From Lepisosteus oculatus (lineage: Eukaryota > Chordata > Actinopteri > Semionotiformes > Lepisosteidae), in NCBI RefSeq assembly GCF_040954835.1, contig NC_090707.1:22152570-22216569 (forward strand): 64,000 nt of DNA, in the 5' to 3' direction. A program made the translations under genes and the position numbers. Positions 31,989 through 44,096 of the stretch are shown here, in pieces. Below the pieces are notes generated by a model that had not been told where the DNA came from, made no database searches, and was given only the letters and a program-made list of their open reading frames with translations. The first letter of the stretch is position 1, and each line of letters opens with the position of its first letter.

Positions 31989-32193
31989 GTTGCGCAGTTA
32001 ACATGAAAATTGTTCTTAACAACCTTCAGCTCAGTTTCATCCAGCTCTGTTCTACTTACAATACCCTTTTGGCCAGACCAAATTGCAAATAAGTTAATCT
32101 GTGGAAGTTACAATTAGAGACCCTACTGTACAGTTAAAAGCTTAGAATTTCATCAAGGGATAGAACATTGTCTGTTAAAATGATAAATTGCAT
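31989..32193. other. no recognisable feature
   Basis: Nothing recognised. Confidence 0.4.
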
Positions 32194-32600
32194 TAGTAAG
32201 GCCTCATTTGGATAATACCCTACAGTGACAGAGAGATCAAACCTTTTTAGTCTTGAACAGATATTATTTAAGGAAGAGAAGATATTGGTTATTAGAAATC
32301 ATCAAGGGCATTAACAAAGTCAACCTAGAGAACCTCTTCAGAATACAGTGAAATTTTAACCAGAGGACACATGCGTAAACTACATAGAAGTGCATTTAAA
32401 ATTGATAAGAGGAAACACTTCTTCACTCAATTGGTTGTCACAGTATGGAACAAGCTATTCAGCCATGTTTTAGAAGATTTGTTTCAAGAAATGGCTGAAT
32501 GAGATCCCTGGATCAATTAGCTACTTACTACCAAACTGGCTAGTGGAATGAACTGGCTTCTCATTTGTAATCTTTCTTATTTTCTTGTATTACAACATAC
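32194..32600 (+). pseudogene. CR1-like LINE ORF2 C-terminus and 3' tail, decayed
   Basis: 'catcaagggcattaacaaag', 'tcaacctagagaacctcttc', 'ggaaacacttcttcactcaa', 'atggaacaagctattcagcc', ending 'ctcatttgtaatctttctta'. It parallels 21742-22120 and reads loosely as '...HFF...VV..WNKL' in CR1-group elements. No intact frame. Confidence 0.65.
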
Positions 32601-34425
32601 TGTTGTATACTGAAACTGCAAGCTTGTGAAGCACACAGTCCTTTGTTATTGAGAAACTCAGGATCCCTTTTCTCTAAAAAGCTTTAAGCTTGGAGTAAAT
32701 TAGGCATGTAGCATATAGGCATGCTACTGTATAATAATGTTCACATAAACCCATGAAATATTAGTTTGATAAATGATGCTTGAACCTCATATCTAAAACG
32801 ATTAGTGGTATGTAATTTGAAGCAAAATTTAATTGCTTATAAACATTCAGCTTAGTCTATTTCTCAGTCTTTACCACTCACTTACCCAAAAAATCAGTGA
32901 TGAATGTATTGATCAGAAGATGCAAGGATTCTTATTGTTCAGTGATGAACTGAAACAGATTCCTAATTTCTAAAATCAGTTATTTGCTGCATTTATTCTT
33001 TCATATGTTTTAGAGCTTTGCTCCAGCACTGTGGAGTTCTGTTTCAGCTTGGGATATTGACATACATATACTTTTACTGTGCTTTAATTGTTTTAGTTGG
33101 TTAGGGTTTAATTGTTTTTTTTTTCAGATATTCAATCTACATAACTGTTTTCCCACTTTAATAAGTATGAAATTGCACAATGAAAGTACTGTATATACAA
33201 ATGAATACAGGCAGATACCACTTTCATTAAAAAAATGCCTACTGAACAAAATCTCCCTCCCATTTATGACTGTTTTTAGTTCCTCTTAGGTAAAGTATAA
33301 TGACAAAACATTGCATGTGCCTGTGACACAAGACCAAGCACAGCAGAAGATGTAATGAGGTCTTAAAAGTGAGAAGTGGAGGACACTTGCAGCTTTGAAT
33401 TGGAATTGGCTTTAGGCACTTCACACAAAACCTGAATATGGATGGTAGGAGTAAATATTCTGCTTGGTACTATATAAGTATGTTTTCAGATAACAAAAAT
33501 AATAATTAAATTAAAATTCCAAATATTGGTATTTTTAATGTGTGGCTTCACATACTGTTTAGAATTTTTTATTCTTTATGAAAAAAATATCTGAAGTAGT
33601 TTGTATATAGGTTTGTGTAAAATAATTTGTGACTTTGATATGTTTGGTTACTTCAATGCAAATGTTGCCATCACAATTTTGCCTTTTTTTTCAATCTTTT
33701 GCTGAGAGATAAAAGTGCAAACTTTTCTCCATATTGTTTTCCATTAAAAGAGCCATAGCTGAAAAATTAACTGCTACCTTCACCAAGTCAATCAGACTGA
33801 AAATGGCATAGTAATTTTATTTTTGCCTTCTAAATACAGAAATACACCTTTGTGGTCTCATCTTCATAAATTTACTAAAACATTTTAGCCAATAATGAAT
33901 ACATTTTGCTCAGGAGAAATTTACCTTAAAGTTTTGGGACAAAAAGAAAGAAGACAGAAAGGGAATTGTTGTGAATGTTTGCTGTTGTGGATATGACCTT
34001 CTAAGTGATGCAAGGATTTCATTAGTGCTTGTTTAAAAGACATCATCAGCGAAAATTTTAAACTTGAAGGACTTTTGTCATTGTTTAGTTGAATACAAAC
34101 TCTGTGGAGGACTTTTAATCTTTAAAGTCTACATGTTAAGTTAAATGAGCAGATGAGTGTGAAAGAGTCTGGACAGAGAACTGGAATATACAGTATATCT
34201 GGAATACATTATCCATCTATTCATCATCAGTGCAGTGAATTGATCTCATGTAAACAGTAAAAAATACCCATTTAAAAAGTTTTCTCTCACAGCTAATCTA
34301 GAGAAACTTTAAGACCATACTGTTTTTGTTCTTTTTTTCATTCTCCTGCCTATATAAAGAAATATATTTTTATACTTTGCACACCTCATTAAATTAATTT
34401 ATTTCATTTCTATTTTACTCAACAG
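32601..34425. other. upstream region of the first receptor gene
   Basis: AT-rich. It must contain the promoter and first exon(s) of the 34.4-kb gene, but I cannot place them. A TATA-like 'actatataagta' is at 33468-33479; no start codon with a matching splice donor stood out. Confidence 0.4.
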
Positions 34426-35519
34426 GTCAAGATACTGCTTTAAGATTAAACTTTGAAGACCTTTATATTTTATTTAACTTTTCAGATTATGAAAACCTGT
34501 CAGGAAATAGTACTGGGACTTTTCTGATCGATCAAAACACCATCATCTGCCATGGACCTCATTTCGAGCCAGCTGTGAATTCAGCCATCTGTGTTGTCTA
34601 TTTCCTGATCTTCCTGCTTGCCATTCCTGGGAACATTATAGTTGCCCTGGTGATTGGATATAACTATAGATTCTTGTCGCCCTCTGACATCTACCTCCTT
34701 CATCTGGTAGTGGCAGACACCCTCTTTGCTTTGAGCATCCCCTTCTGGGCAGTGAGCACTGTGCACGGCTGGGTGTTTGGAGATGTCATGTGCAAACTGG
34801 TCAGTCTGATCCAGGAGGTCAATTTCTACAGCAGCATCCTGTTCCTGATGTGCATCAGCATTGACCGCTACTTGGCCATTGTTTGGGCAGTGAAAGCCCA
34901 CAGAAAGAGACGGGCGCTCTGCAGCTGGATGGTGTGCTTCTCTGTCTGGGTTCTGGGGACTGTTTTTTCCTTCCCTGTCCTCTTCAATGACGCATTTAAA
35001 CCTGTGAACTCTGACAGAATTGTATGTTACGAATACCATAACCCAGAAAGTATAGATCAGTGGAAGCTTGGCACAAGGGTTCTTAGACATGTCCTGGGCT
35101 TCCTCTTACCTCTGATAGTAATGCTTGTGTGTTATGGTGTTACCATTAGCCGACTGCTTGGGACACGCAGTTTCGAGAAGCAAAAAGCTATGAGGGTGAT
35201 TGTGGCTGTGGTCATTGCTTTCCTTCTGTGCTGGATGCCCTATCACTTATCAGTGATTTCAGACACCATCATCAGGTCTGGGCTCATCTCGTACAGTTGT
35301 GAGACACGCAATTCAATTGATCTGGCTTTATTTTTCACCCAGAGCCTTGGTCTGCTTCACAGCTGCATCAACCCTGTCCTCTACGCATTCGTGGGACAGA
35401 AATTCAGAAGGAACCTTTTAAATCTGCTTTACAAAACGAGGGTGCTAGAACGCAGCTCTTTGTCCAGATCCAGCAGATCTACGTCCCAGACATCAGAAGG
35501 AACATCAACTTTCCTATAA
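34426..35519 (+). CDS. cxcr1: CXC chemokine receptor (CXCR1/2 type), main coding exon
   Basis: A seven-TM Gi-coupled receptor for CXCL8-like chemokines. The exon starts after 'tattttactcaacag' (AG 34424-34425), or alternatively after 'aacttttcag' (AG 34484-34485). Both give the same frame and a phase-1 junction. The N-terminus is acidic and Tyr-rich ('NFEDLYILFNFSDYENLS') with glycosylation sites and a conserved Cys. TM motifs include 'LLAIPGNIIV', 'LLHLVVADTLFAL', 'CISIDRYLAIVWA' (DRY, 34863), 'VCYEYHNPES' (ECL2 Cys), 'LLCWMPYHLS' (TM6) and 'HSCINPVLYAF' (NPxxY). The tail is Ser/Thr-rich, ending 'TSEGTSTFL', with the stop at 35517-35519. No in-frame ATG exists in this exon, so translation must start in an upstream exon. 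Naming it cxcr1 rather than another ELR-receptor paralogue is tentative. Confidence 0.92.
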
Positions 35520-36302
35520 TCACAGTGGCACCCAAGAAAATATAAAAAATCATTTAAAAAAAAATCTTTATTTTTTATTGTGCAGTCTATTTCTGCAGAC
35601 TGTTTATTTTTACATATAGCATTTGATAATTGACACCCAATAACACTCAGTTCTCCTGCATTGAGTTGTTGGCCTTTTAGTATAGTGGAATTATTAGCAG
35701 ACATTGTGAGACTTTATGCTGGGAGAATACCTGGTGATCACAACTCAGCTAAGGATGATCTTTGCACATTAGGCCTTGGTTAAATTTATTTTAAAGTCAC
35801 TGTTTGCCAACACCATTTTGTCACTCTGCCCATAAATGATTGCTGTAGGTGTGTTATCATGAATACATTTTTCCTACTATACTAAATACTAATACTAAAA
35901 ACATCAGTGGGTGATGTTAGTCTTTACTCTTTTACCTTTACTCTTATTCTTATTATTACTTTTACTTAAGTCAAAGTAAAGTCAAGCCAATAAAACTATA
36001 GTATTTATTTGTTCTGACCTGTCACTCCAGTAAAGCACAAAAACCAAATGTCTGAACCTGCTCTTCCTATCATACTGAGAAGTATTACTATCACAACAAG
36101 ACATCATCATTTGGTAGAAGGCTCTAGAGATCCCAAAATGTCCATAAATATTATTTGATAAATAATTGGCGGGTCAACATACTAATTTTATCCCAATTCT
36201 TAGCAATCTTTCAATTAAAAAATTATAAAACATTTTTTTAAATCAAAGAACATTTGAGCAGAAAGAAATACATTGACACAAAGTGCTGTGTATAATTATT
36301 TC
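35520..36302 (+). other. 3' flank of the first receptor gene, with candidate poly(A) signal
   Basis: Likely 3' UTR. An AATAAA hexamer lies at 35989-35994; a weaker 'aaatataaaa' occurs about 20-30 bp after the stop. No other feature. Confidence 0.5.
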
Positions 36303-36390
36303 TTCAAGAACATAAGAAAGATGATTAATGAGAGGAGGCCAGTCAGCCCAAGTATCCCTTTTGGTAGTTGGATCACTGTAAGTGATCCTG
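36303..36390 (-). mobile_element. CR1-like LINE tail fragment
   Basis: 'caagaacataagaaagatga', 'gagaggaggccagtcagccc' is the reverse complement of the '...ctcgtttgtaatctttctta' LINE tail seen at 32570-32600. Confidence 0.6.
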
Positions 36391-36552
36391 CTTTATTTTT
36401 TGACTCTATGATTTATTCCAGCAAATGTACAAATTTTAATTTGTAATTTTAATCTTGCCTGCAGACTGTACAGGTGACAAAGTGGAATGCTCCATAAAGG
36501 TGACATGATGGAATTAATCCATAAACATGTGCTGAAGCGCTCAGAGCTACTG

Positions 36553-36682
36553 AAACCTTGAAGAAGGCTCCACAGCCGAAACGTTGTGTTTTCTCTCTTC
36601 TCTTTTCCGCAGGAAATAAACCTATTACTTGTTCCTTTGCAGACTACACATGCTGACGGAGCTACCCACCTGAACCATTTAT
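36553..36682 (+). mobile_element. PLE tail
   Basis: 'accttgaagaaggctccaca', 'gccgaaacgttgtgttttct', 'cgcaggaaataaacctatta', 'cttgttcctttgcagactac', 'gctgacggagctacccacct'. Same tail and extension as at 59721-59838. Confidence 0.88.
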
Positions 36683-37074
36683 ATAGATTACATCTAAATG
36701 TGATAGGTATTGGGTGACTAGAGGCAACAAATTACAAAGAAAGTGCAAATGTTTAAATTAGAGTGAAAATATTAGAAAATCAGCAAGGAAGATGAACAGA
36801 AAGTAGAGCCAAGAAACCTCAGGAAAAACAATGAAAAAACAGGCAATTGTGTGCTTATACCTCAATGACAAGGACATTAGGAGAAAAAGGAAATGAAGCT
36901 TCTGCATTATAAGATAATTAAGAATGTGCAATTATATGTAATTGCAATCACAATATATGTCTAAAGTACTCCCCACTCATAACAAGAGCAACAGAAGACT
37001 ACCACATAATTTGCCAGTGATACTTTTATTCCATACTGTATAAGTGAGAACTAAAGTGGAGGATCATCTACAGT
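36683..37074. other. no recognisable feature
   Basis: Nothing recognised. Confidence 0.4.
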
Positions 37075-37300
37075 ACATGAAAGAAGGATTCTTGAGGAAT
37101 TCCAGCACAGATTTATAAGAAGCAGGTCTTGTGTAACTTACCTGTTAGAGTTCTTTGAAGAAGTAACATCACTAATGGATATAAACAGAGCATATGATAC
37201 ACTATCCTGTAAATACATGCATTGAAAGTATTGGACTAGAAAACCAGGAATACAGATAAATGTTGATCAGGGTGATATAATTTATGGAATGTCACAAGCA
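37075..37300 (+). pseudogene. CR1-like LINE RT fragment
   Basis: Reads approximately 'ILEEFQHRFIRSRSCVTYLL', 'EFFEEVTSLMDINRAYDTLS', the CR1-group RT segment 'QHGFRKGRSC...LLEFFE...' before catalytic motif A. The catalytic Asp region is changed and the frame ends soon after. Confidence 0.7.
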
Positions 37301-37800
37301 ATGTTCCCTCTAATTTTTAATGGCCTGTGTATGCAAAAATTGCAAGTTGTGCAATTTTTTTCCCAGTGACAAAAACTTGTGCGCACTAAATTGAGTGTAT
37401 GTCAAATTATAAACTTATAAAAAAAAAACTTATAAAATTATAAAAGAATTTTTTTGAGGTTAATATAATCTTTCTCATAGAAGCATAGAGATCCAAAAGA
37501 CTGGGACACTGATTGAACAAGCCCAGTCATAGAGACTGAGTGTTGAGCGAGCATGAGCAGTGAGGTGCAAGACTACGAGAGCATACAGTAGATATTGCTT
37601 ATCGAGTTGCAATATTAATGCACACAGCCAAGTTGAGCCTCTCGCAGCCAGTCTCATGTGGTCAATTTAGCCAGTCTCATGTGGATGGCCATGTTTGTTT
37701 TATTATTATAATTTGTTTTGGAATTTAGTATTTTGTGCGCAGTTCAATTTCCTATGTGCGCTGATTTAATAACCTGGGTGCGCATATAATGTTATGAGTT
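37301..37800. repeat. possible non-autonomous DNA transposon
   Basis: 'caatgttccctctaattttt', 'tggcctgtgtatgcaaaaat' at the left and 'tttgtgcgcagttcaatttc', 'ctatgtgcgctgatttaata' at the right resemble the ends of a common fish transposon whose terminus reads 'cagtgttccctctaa'. No terminal inverted repeat or target duplication could be fixed. Confidence 0.4.
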
Positions 37801-38495
37801 GTAAAATAATGTTGTGAGTGGTACATAATGCATTATTTATTGGTAATAAACAGTTGTCTTGACTAGTTTGACTCTCATTTATTGCTGTTTCACTGGAGAT
37901 GTGCCAGAGAATTAAAAAAATCTAATTTTACTTCATGCTTAGGCTATTTCCTGCCCTCTCTATTTTGTAACAATATAAAATGGGAAACAATGAGTGTAAA
38001 GTAACCATAAGTATGAAAAAATTGGTTGTTTAATGCCTAAACTATGCAAAATTGACATGTTGTTCATATAAGGCCTGTAATGGTTTTGCTATAGAGTAAG
38101 CATGATTAAGCTGCCTCACAAAGTAAGACTGGTTACTAATGTTGAGACAACTATATAATGAGTTAATAATTTATTATAAATTATTAGCTTTATCAAGAAC
38201 CGAAATGAGAAAGATTTCTAAGTCGTTTATTTAACCTTCCTGAATCTTACTTTCCATCACAGTGCAGTATAATTTATGTGCAAATCTTGTTATCTTGTTT
38301 GCCAGCTGTCTTATCTGGTGCTTGATTTCGATTTCTTTAGCATAGATTGTTACTGTTTCTTTATTTTGTTCTTTGAGTTTTCATATCTCAAGTACAAATC
38401 AAATTAAACAGGAAATGGTTTACAACGATTTAAATGACATTTTGTTTTTATATTTTATTTAATAATTGCAGATGGATGATAGGGGTGGTGTGGTG
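37801..38495. other. no recognisable feature
   Basis: AT-rich; nothing recognised. Confidence 0.4.
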
Positions 38496-38636
38496 TTACA
38501 GTGGTTAGCACTTGCTGCCTTGCAGCACAGAGGCCCCGTATTCCATTCCTGGGGTGCTATCTATATGTATGTTTTCCCCTGGTTTGCCCGGGACTAGTGT
38601 GTAGAATTGGCTCTGGGCCAACATGAGGTTTGCTAA
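38496..38636 (+). mobile_element. tRNA-derived SINE fragment
   Basis: 'acagtggttagcacttgctg' (A-box-like) and 'ttccattcctggggtgctat' (decayed B box), then body. It looks like the sense strand of family B (17964-18308). The hAT element follows immediately. Confidence 0.65.
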
Positions 38637-39177
38637 TAGTATAGATCAGTGGTTCTCAAACTGTGGTACGCGTACCGGCAGTGGTACGTGGAGTGCCGCC
38701 AAGTGGTACACCAAGTGACCATGGAACTGTGTCGCGTGCGCTGAAAAATCGGGACGGGTTTTCATATTTTGTATTTTAATACGTGTCGAATACGCAGCCT
38801 ACGTACTACAGTGCGTGCTAATACTTCAGTGGACACAAGAGATACTCTATAATTCTATACCACTCTATAGGAATGCGTGCTACGGATACAAGTGACCAAT
38901 TGTATTCAAAAAAAGCTACTGTATCTCCAGCAAATTGGGAGAAAGGAGAATGTGCGTGATTTTGGAACAATGCCAACGTTGTAAACGCAGGAATGCATAG
39001 AAATACGTGCTACGAACGCAGGTAATCTTGTGAGCACACGAAAGCATGATAACAGAAAAATATTTAAGAACTGTTAAGAATTTGAGAAAAATACACTGAA
39101 CGTCTCTGTGTTTCGCTCCCATGCGCATGAAATAAAAACTTTAAATAAATACGGAAATAAAAACAGAAACGCGGAAA

Positions 39178-39780
39178 AATGCAAGCTTGCGGATTGCTAA
39201 AGCAGGTAAGCTTCACTATTTTTGAAGAACCTTATTTACCGTTGGCAAAAGAGCTGACACATATTATGTGTAGAGAAAAAGCTGCTTAACAGCTCGACCT
39301 GCTGCCCCCCTCCCCCTGAAAGACACAGTCATTCATAAAATTACAGAAATGAAGGATTATATCAAAAGTACACTGATAGAGTGCTTTAAGATGACCAGAT
39401 GTTTTTCACTGCAATTAGATGAGTCTGTAGTCGATTTGGCCAATTTGCTCGTTTACTTTAGATACGAGTTTAAGGGGATGTCCCATGAAGACTTTCTGTT
39501 CTGTAAACCGCTACCAACAGAACTACAGGGTAGCACATATTTCAACTTCTGAATAAATTTATCGAAGAGAATGGCCTCGACTGGATAAAATGCGTCTGAG
39601 TTTTGTACAGACGGTGCTAGAGCAATGACAAGCCAACATAACGGTGTAGTTGCACGAATTAGATAGGTTGCTCCAGAAATTAATGTATGCATTACAAACT
39701 CCACAGCGAGACCTTTGCCGTCAAGAAAATGCCTGACGATTTAATATCTGTTAGACTCTGTTGTATCAAGCCTCGAAAAA
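39178..39780 (+). pseudogene. hAT transposase, broken
   Basis: Reads 'TRCFSLQLDESVVDLANLLV', 'EFKGMSHEDFLFCKPLPTE' and, after a frame change, 'EFCTDGARAMTSQHNGVVAR', the catalytic-core region shared with ZBED5/8-like domesticated hAT proteins. The Asp residues of 'LQLDES' and 'CTDGARAM' are visible. Stops and frameshifts separate the parts, and the C-terminus is lost. Confidence 0.85.
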
Positions 39781-39817
39781 TTTATTCACATCTTATTTGC
39801 TCAACTAAACAGGCTCA

Positions 39818-39940
39818 CCCTCTCACTGAAATGGTGCTTTTTTATTAGTTGTTGTTAATGTTTTTTTTCTGTAAAACACTTTGAGAAGCCACCTTTAAAG
39901 GCGCTATATCAAATAAAGTTTATTATTATAATATTAATTA
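39818..39940 (+). mobile_element. L2-like LINE 3' tail inside the hAT
   Basis: 'tgtaaaacactttgagaagc', 'cacctttaaaggcgctatat', 'caaataaagtttattatt' is the L2-type 3' end seen at 11835-11885. Only about 120 bp is present, with no coding part. Confidence 0.75.
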
Positions 39941-40096
39941 TATGTATGTGTGAGTGTGTGTGCACGAGCGCTCATGTTGGTCATTGAGAATTTCTGGGGT
40001 TCCTATGAGATGATGACTTGTAGGTGGTACTTGGATGCTTTGGTTGGATTAGGGGTGGTACTTGGTCCAAAAAGTTTGAGAACCACTGGTATAAAT

Positions 40097-40496
40097 GGTA
40101 ACTGCCCTCTAGTGGCTTTTTGCATGAAGTGTAAAACTGTGCAAAGTCAATGACAAAATACAAGTGTTGGTTCCCCTGGTTTGTGTTATTCTGAAAAAAA
40201 CTGGAAGCCACATTGATTTCACATTTAGCACTGAATTTGTTTTGTGATACCTTACATCGAGCGCAAGCCCTCTTGAAGAGAAGGATATCCTGCTGCCCCT
40301 TTTCATTGTTCTTTTTGGTACCTTTTATTTATTTTATATATGGCCTCATAAACAGGTTTCTTTTTTCACTCACAGAGTCCTTTCTGATCAGTTAATTAAA
40401 TGTATGTAATTAATTCCAAATAAAAGAGTCTGGAATTTTAAATGAATTTTTTGATAGTTTCAATAAATCTCCAAATGAAAGGAAATTGCATTTTTT
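40097..40496. other. no recognisable feature
   Basis: Nothing recognised. Confidence 0.4.
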
Positions 40497-41035
40497 TGTC
40501 ACGACCGTAAGTCCCTCCTCTTAAGGGCAGTCCAGCTCTTTCCTGTTTTGCTTGATTTTCCTACACCTGCCTCCTGTTTCAGCCCCTCCCTATAAAAGCC
40601 AGACACTCCTACCATTCTGGGCTCAGCTTTGGAAGACGGACGCCCGGAATCCCGCGTACCAGCGACTCCAGGAAAGGCTCGACGGCATAGGCTTCGCAAC
40701 GGCATCCTGACCATCTGGGTTCGGGGCTTGGAACGCCTGGCCCAGTTACCCCTTTTTATTTCCGCGACCCTTCACCGGATCCCATTCCGACTTTTAACTT
40801 TTGTCGTCTCTGTCATGGATGGATCACCCGGCTCCGGACTTTCACCCACTCTGGATTTCCCTTCAGACTCCTTTTGGACTTGTTTGCCTTGGCCACGCCC
40901 TGCCAAGCACCAGTGCACCGTCAACATGCCCCCCTGTCTCCCAGCCCTGTTCCTAGTCTTCTCTCCCCTGTGTTTGTTGCAGATTCCTTCCGGATTCTAT
41001 CGTCTGCATAGGGTCCTGAAAAATGCTTTGTGACA
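40497..41035 (+). mobile_element. solo LTR, second copy
   Basis: 539 bp from TGTCACGACC to CTTTGTGACA, related throughout to 16032-16585. A good TATA box 'cctataaaagcc' is near 40589. The flanking 5-mers are TTTTT and TTATT, compatible with a 5-bp duplication that has changed once. No internal retroelement sequence is present. An (ATT)n run follows to about 41075. Confidence 0.85.
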
Positions 41036-41075
41036 TTATTATTATTATTAGTAGTATTATTAGTATTATTATTAG

Positions 41076-41320
41076 CCCATGACCTTAACTCTTTAAGTGT
41101 TGTAGGTCAAGATTGAAACAGGAACTCTGCTATCTCAACACATAGTGTGGGGACCAACATGTACGATAGATAACAGTGTACTTATTTAATATAGACAAAA
41201 CAACTGATCAGGGAGCTGCATATAAGAAATTAGATCAGTTGTAGGGGAAAAAAGAATGATTATGAAAAATAGGAGACTCCCCAGGCTTCCTTGTTTCCTT
41301 TCAGAAGGCTATTAATATGA
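41076..41320. other. no recognisable feature
   Basis: Nothing recognised. Confidence 0.35.
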
Positions 41321-41324
41321 AAAG

Positions 41325-41406
41325 GAATAAGTAAAGGTTTATTCAATGCTGAAAAAATGGGGAAAGGAAACACAATGTTTCAGCTGTGGAACCTTCTTCA
41401 GGTGTT
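41325..41406 (-). mobile_element. PLE tail
   Basis: 'aataagtaaaggtttattca', 'atgctgaaaaaatggggaaa', 'cacaatgtttcagctgtgga', 'accttcttcaggtgt' match the PLE tail on the minus strand. Confidence 0.82.
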
Positions 41407-42780
41407 AATTTGTTAACTATTCATTTAAAAGTTTTGTCATCAGCACAATGAAAGTCAAGCAAGCAATATTTTCTGCTACTGTATATCCTGAGAGAGAGTC
41501 TGCTTCATGATAGGAACTAGAGTGTGTTTGGAACAGATAAGCGTTTTCTGATAATACAACACGCATTAACTGTCATCAACAACTTAAAGTCTTAAGTTGT
41601 TAAGTCTTAGTAAAATATTACGTAAAACATTTCAACTCCTAAAGAAATTCCTTGTCAAAGACACTACTACATGTTTTCAATGCTATATGTTATGAATATG
41701 TTTACTCAAATGTAAGTATCTGAGTTTTATATTTTTGTCAGGGAATTATCTTAAAATGTTATTAACTCATACTGTAGGTATTTAAACTATGCTTTAAATC
41801 TTAATAACTTCACAGGATTTGATATGTTAGATTGACAGCCTTTAAGGTTTTCACTATTGGTTTAGTTTCAAGCATTTGTCAGCTTACTTTATATTCATGG
41901 TTAAATTAACAAAACAACAGCAGGTTATTATGGCATTGTAAAAGTGGCACAATGATTAAGTGTATTTGGGTGTTTTTGTAATCTACAGTACCTGTATTTG
42001 AAATTCTATTTGGATGTATTGAGAGATAATTAAACCATAGAATACTACTTTGGAACAACTAAATAACTACATGAAGCATTGGAACCATATAACCCCATGA
42101 AATGATAAATGTACAATGCATGGTACAGAGTATTTAAGGAAGATAAAAGTAAAATAACACAAAGTTTAAGGACTCTGACTCATATCATGAAAGTAATCAC
42201 AGGGCATTATAAGTAATAGTACGAACAGCTCGAGGTCAATGATTTTAAATACACTTTTCAACATTTTAGTATGTTTTCTGGACGTCCTATCTGCACTACA
42301 AGCCTTACACCAACAAAATATATTATTTTAGCAAAATATTAATACATTTCTCAATCCATCAAATTTCCAAATGCTCTAATACAGTCGCAGAGGGAGTTGG
42401 AGCCTATCCTGCAAGCACAAATACATTTATTGGAATGTAAATCCAGAGTCAGAATCTCCTGAGTTTTACATACTTTGACGTACATAGACTTGATGGTTTT
42501 CTTAAGTGCCATTTTTAAAAGTAGATAACCTTAGAAATGTGAATATTTACCTGATATAGAATCTAATGAGTGTGTGAATTTAGGTAGAGTATGTATTGTA
42601 GATACTATTTCTTTGTCTTGATGTATATACATCTGAGATGTTTCCCGATTATTTTCAACAATGTTTAACCCTATTCACATTGCTCCTCCTCTTTCCTTTG
42701 GAAGAAACTGTGTATTTTTAGAAGGAAGCACCAGGTTGCACCAGACCAAATGAAGAAGAAACACTTGTAACATGTACAAC
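41407..42780. other. no gene recognised
   Basis: AT-rich intergenic sequence. A short family-B SINE-like scrap ('agggagttggagcctatcct') is at 42382-42440. Confidence 0.45.
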
Positions 42781-42965
42781 AGTGTTACTATAGCAGACAC
42801 AAACTATTGCTTGTCTTTAAAACAGAAGGTTGTTTCCAGCATAATTGCATCAATCATTTTGATTAGGACTTTGCTGTACCCTGCCTAAACAAAAACAGAG
42901 CTATTCTGTTTTGTATTTATGGTTTTAAGACATCAAAGACAAAAACTCAAGAAAGTCTGTGACAG

Positions 42966-42971
42966 GTAAGA
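42966..42971 (+). promoter_or_regulatory. cxcr2: candidate splice donor of a 5' UTR exon
   Basis: 'gtctgtgacag|gtaaga' is a near-consensus donor; the exon would end at 42965. It lies 1.5 kb upstream of the second receptor's coding exon, a plausible position for the first, non-coding exon. Start of transcription not located. Confidence 0.4.
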
Positions 42972-44044
42972 TTTTAATCTCCATTTACGTGATTTGCAAA
43001 TAAAAAATGAAGATGAGAATTAGAGGTAATTTATGAAATGGAAGATGTGTTTTAAAATGAAGTTAAATTGTCTACTAGTGAAGTTCTAAATGTGAGTTGT
43101 AAATAAAGTAACAGGAGATTTCTTAAGTTAAATTGTATTACTACTAAAAATGATATTCTTGTATAAGATGAATATTTATTATTTTTATGATTGCATATGT
43201 AAAATTGAAATTGGTGTTTTTAAATATGTTAATTAAATGACTGAGTAATCACCAAATTTCTACTCCATGAAGGAAAATAACAAGCAGTAGATAAAGTAAA
43301 TACCAAATTTATAAAGCAGGAAGTTCTAGATGTTATATTGTAAGCATTTCTAAATCACATTCTTAAGATTTAGATTACAGTTGTTTAGTTAAAATAGTAA
43401 TTTATGCTACAAGAAGTGCTTGTAAATGTTATGTAAACATAAATAAAACAATGGAGGGGGAATGAGCAAACACTCTTGCACATGTACCCCTGTTGAACTA
43501 TAGGAAACAACTACAGTACTGTATATGGTCAGCAGAAATATGCTTCTTCAAAAAACAAGAAGTAATGTTGTTTCAGTATGTCCAGATATCACCCTCTTTC
43601 TTATCTAGTTTTCACACTTTACTATTACTATTACTAGCATGGCTCCTATTACTAATACATTAGAAATCATTTCTACTTTAGATTATAAAGGAATTAAGAA
43701 CTGAGCGCACTGAAGCAAATCACGTGAATTCATAGTGTTTTTTTTTTAGGTCATAATAACAGTTATAAGAAAAGGAAACTTTGGAGAAACCTTGTTTGCT
43801 TTTTGCCTAAGCAAGTCAAAAAAGAAAATTAGTATTATTGTACTATTAGAAATAATACCAATAAATGTCAATTGAATCTTACTCTATTAGTTACTTATAA
43901 ATTGAAAATGTTGCGAAGAAGTAGGTAGTAGATTTTTTATCCTCATTTCTTGAAACCTAGAAATTCCACATTTTGTTTATAACTGTGTCATACTTGTTCC
44001 TGTATATGTACCTTACATCTTTCCACTATGTTTTTGTGTTACAG

Positions 44045-44096
44045 AAATACAGATACACAGCTTGGATCTATTTAAGAACTGCACTTCCAGTTGCAA
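44045..44096 (+). other. cxcr2: candidate 5' UTR exon of the second receptor gene
   Basis: A 52-bp segment follows the pyrimidine-rich acceptor 'catctttccactatg...tgttacag' and ends at 'ttgcaa|gtatgc'. It has no coding requirement. Its use would need transcript data. Confidence 0.35.

Larger units (their letters stand above)
38647..40088 (+). mobile_element. hAT transposon with target duplication
   Basis: Ends are the 16-bp inverted repeat 'cagtggttctcaaact' (38647-38662; inverse at 40073-40088), flanked by 8-bp GTATAGAT (38639-38646) and GTATAAAT (40089-40096). Terminal sequence, 8-bp duplication and coding remains (39178-39780) all agree with a hAT of the Charlie/ZBED type. A LINE tail has been added within it at about 39818-39940. 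Confidence 0.92.

Noticed and set aside
31360..32001. 213-codon plus-strand frame
   Set aside because: Antisense shadow of the RTE-like RT C-terminus, which is recognisable on the minus strand.
34581..35090. 169-codon minus-strand frame opposite the first receptor
   Set aside because: It is the antisense shadow of the receptor exon; the plus strand has the GPCR motifs.
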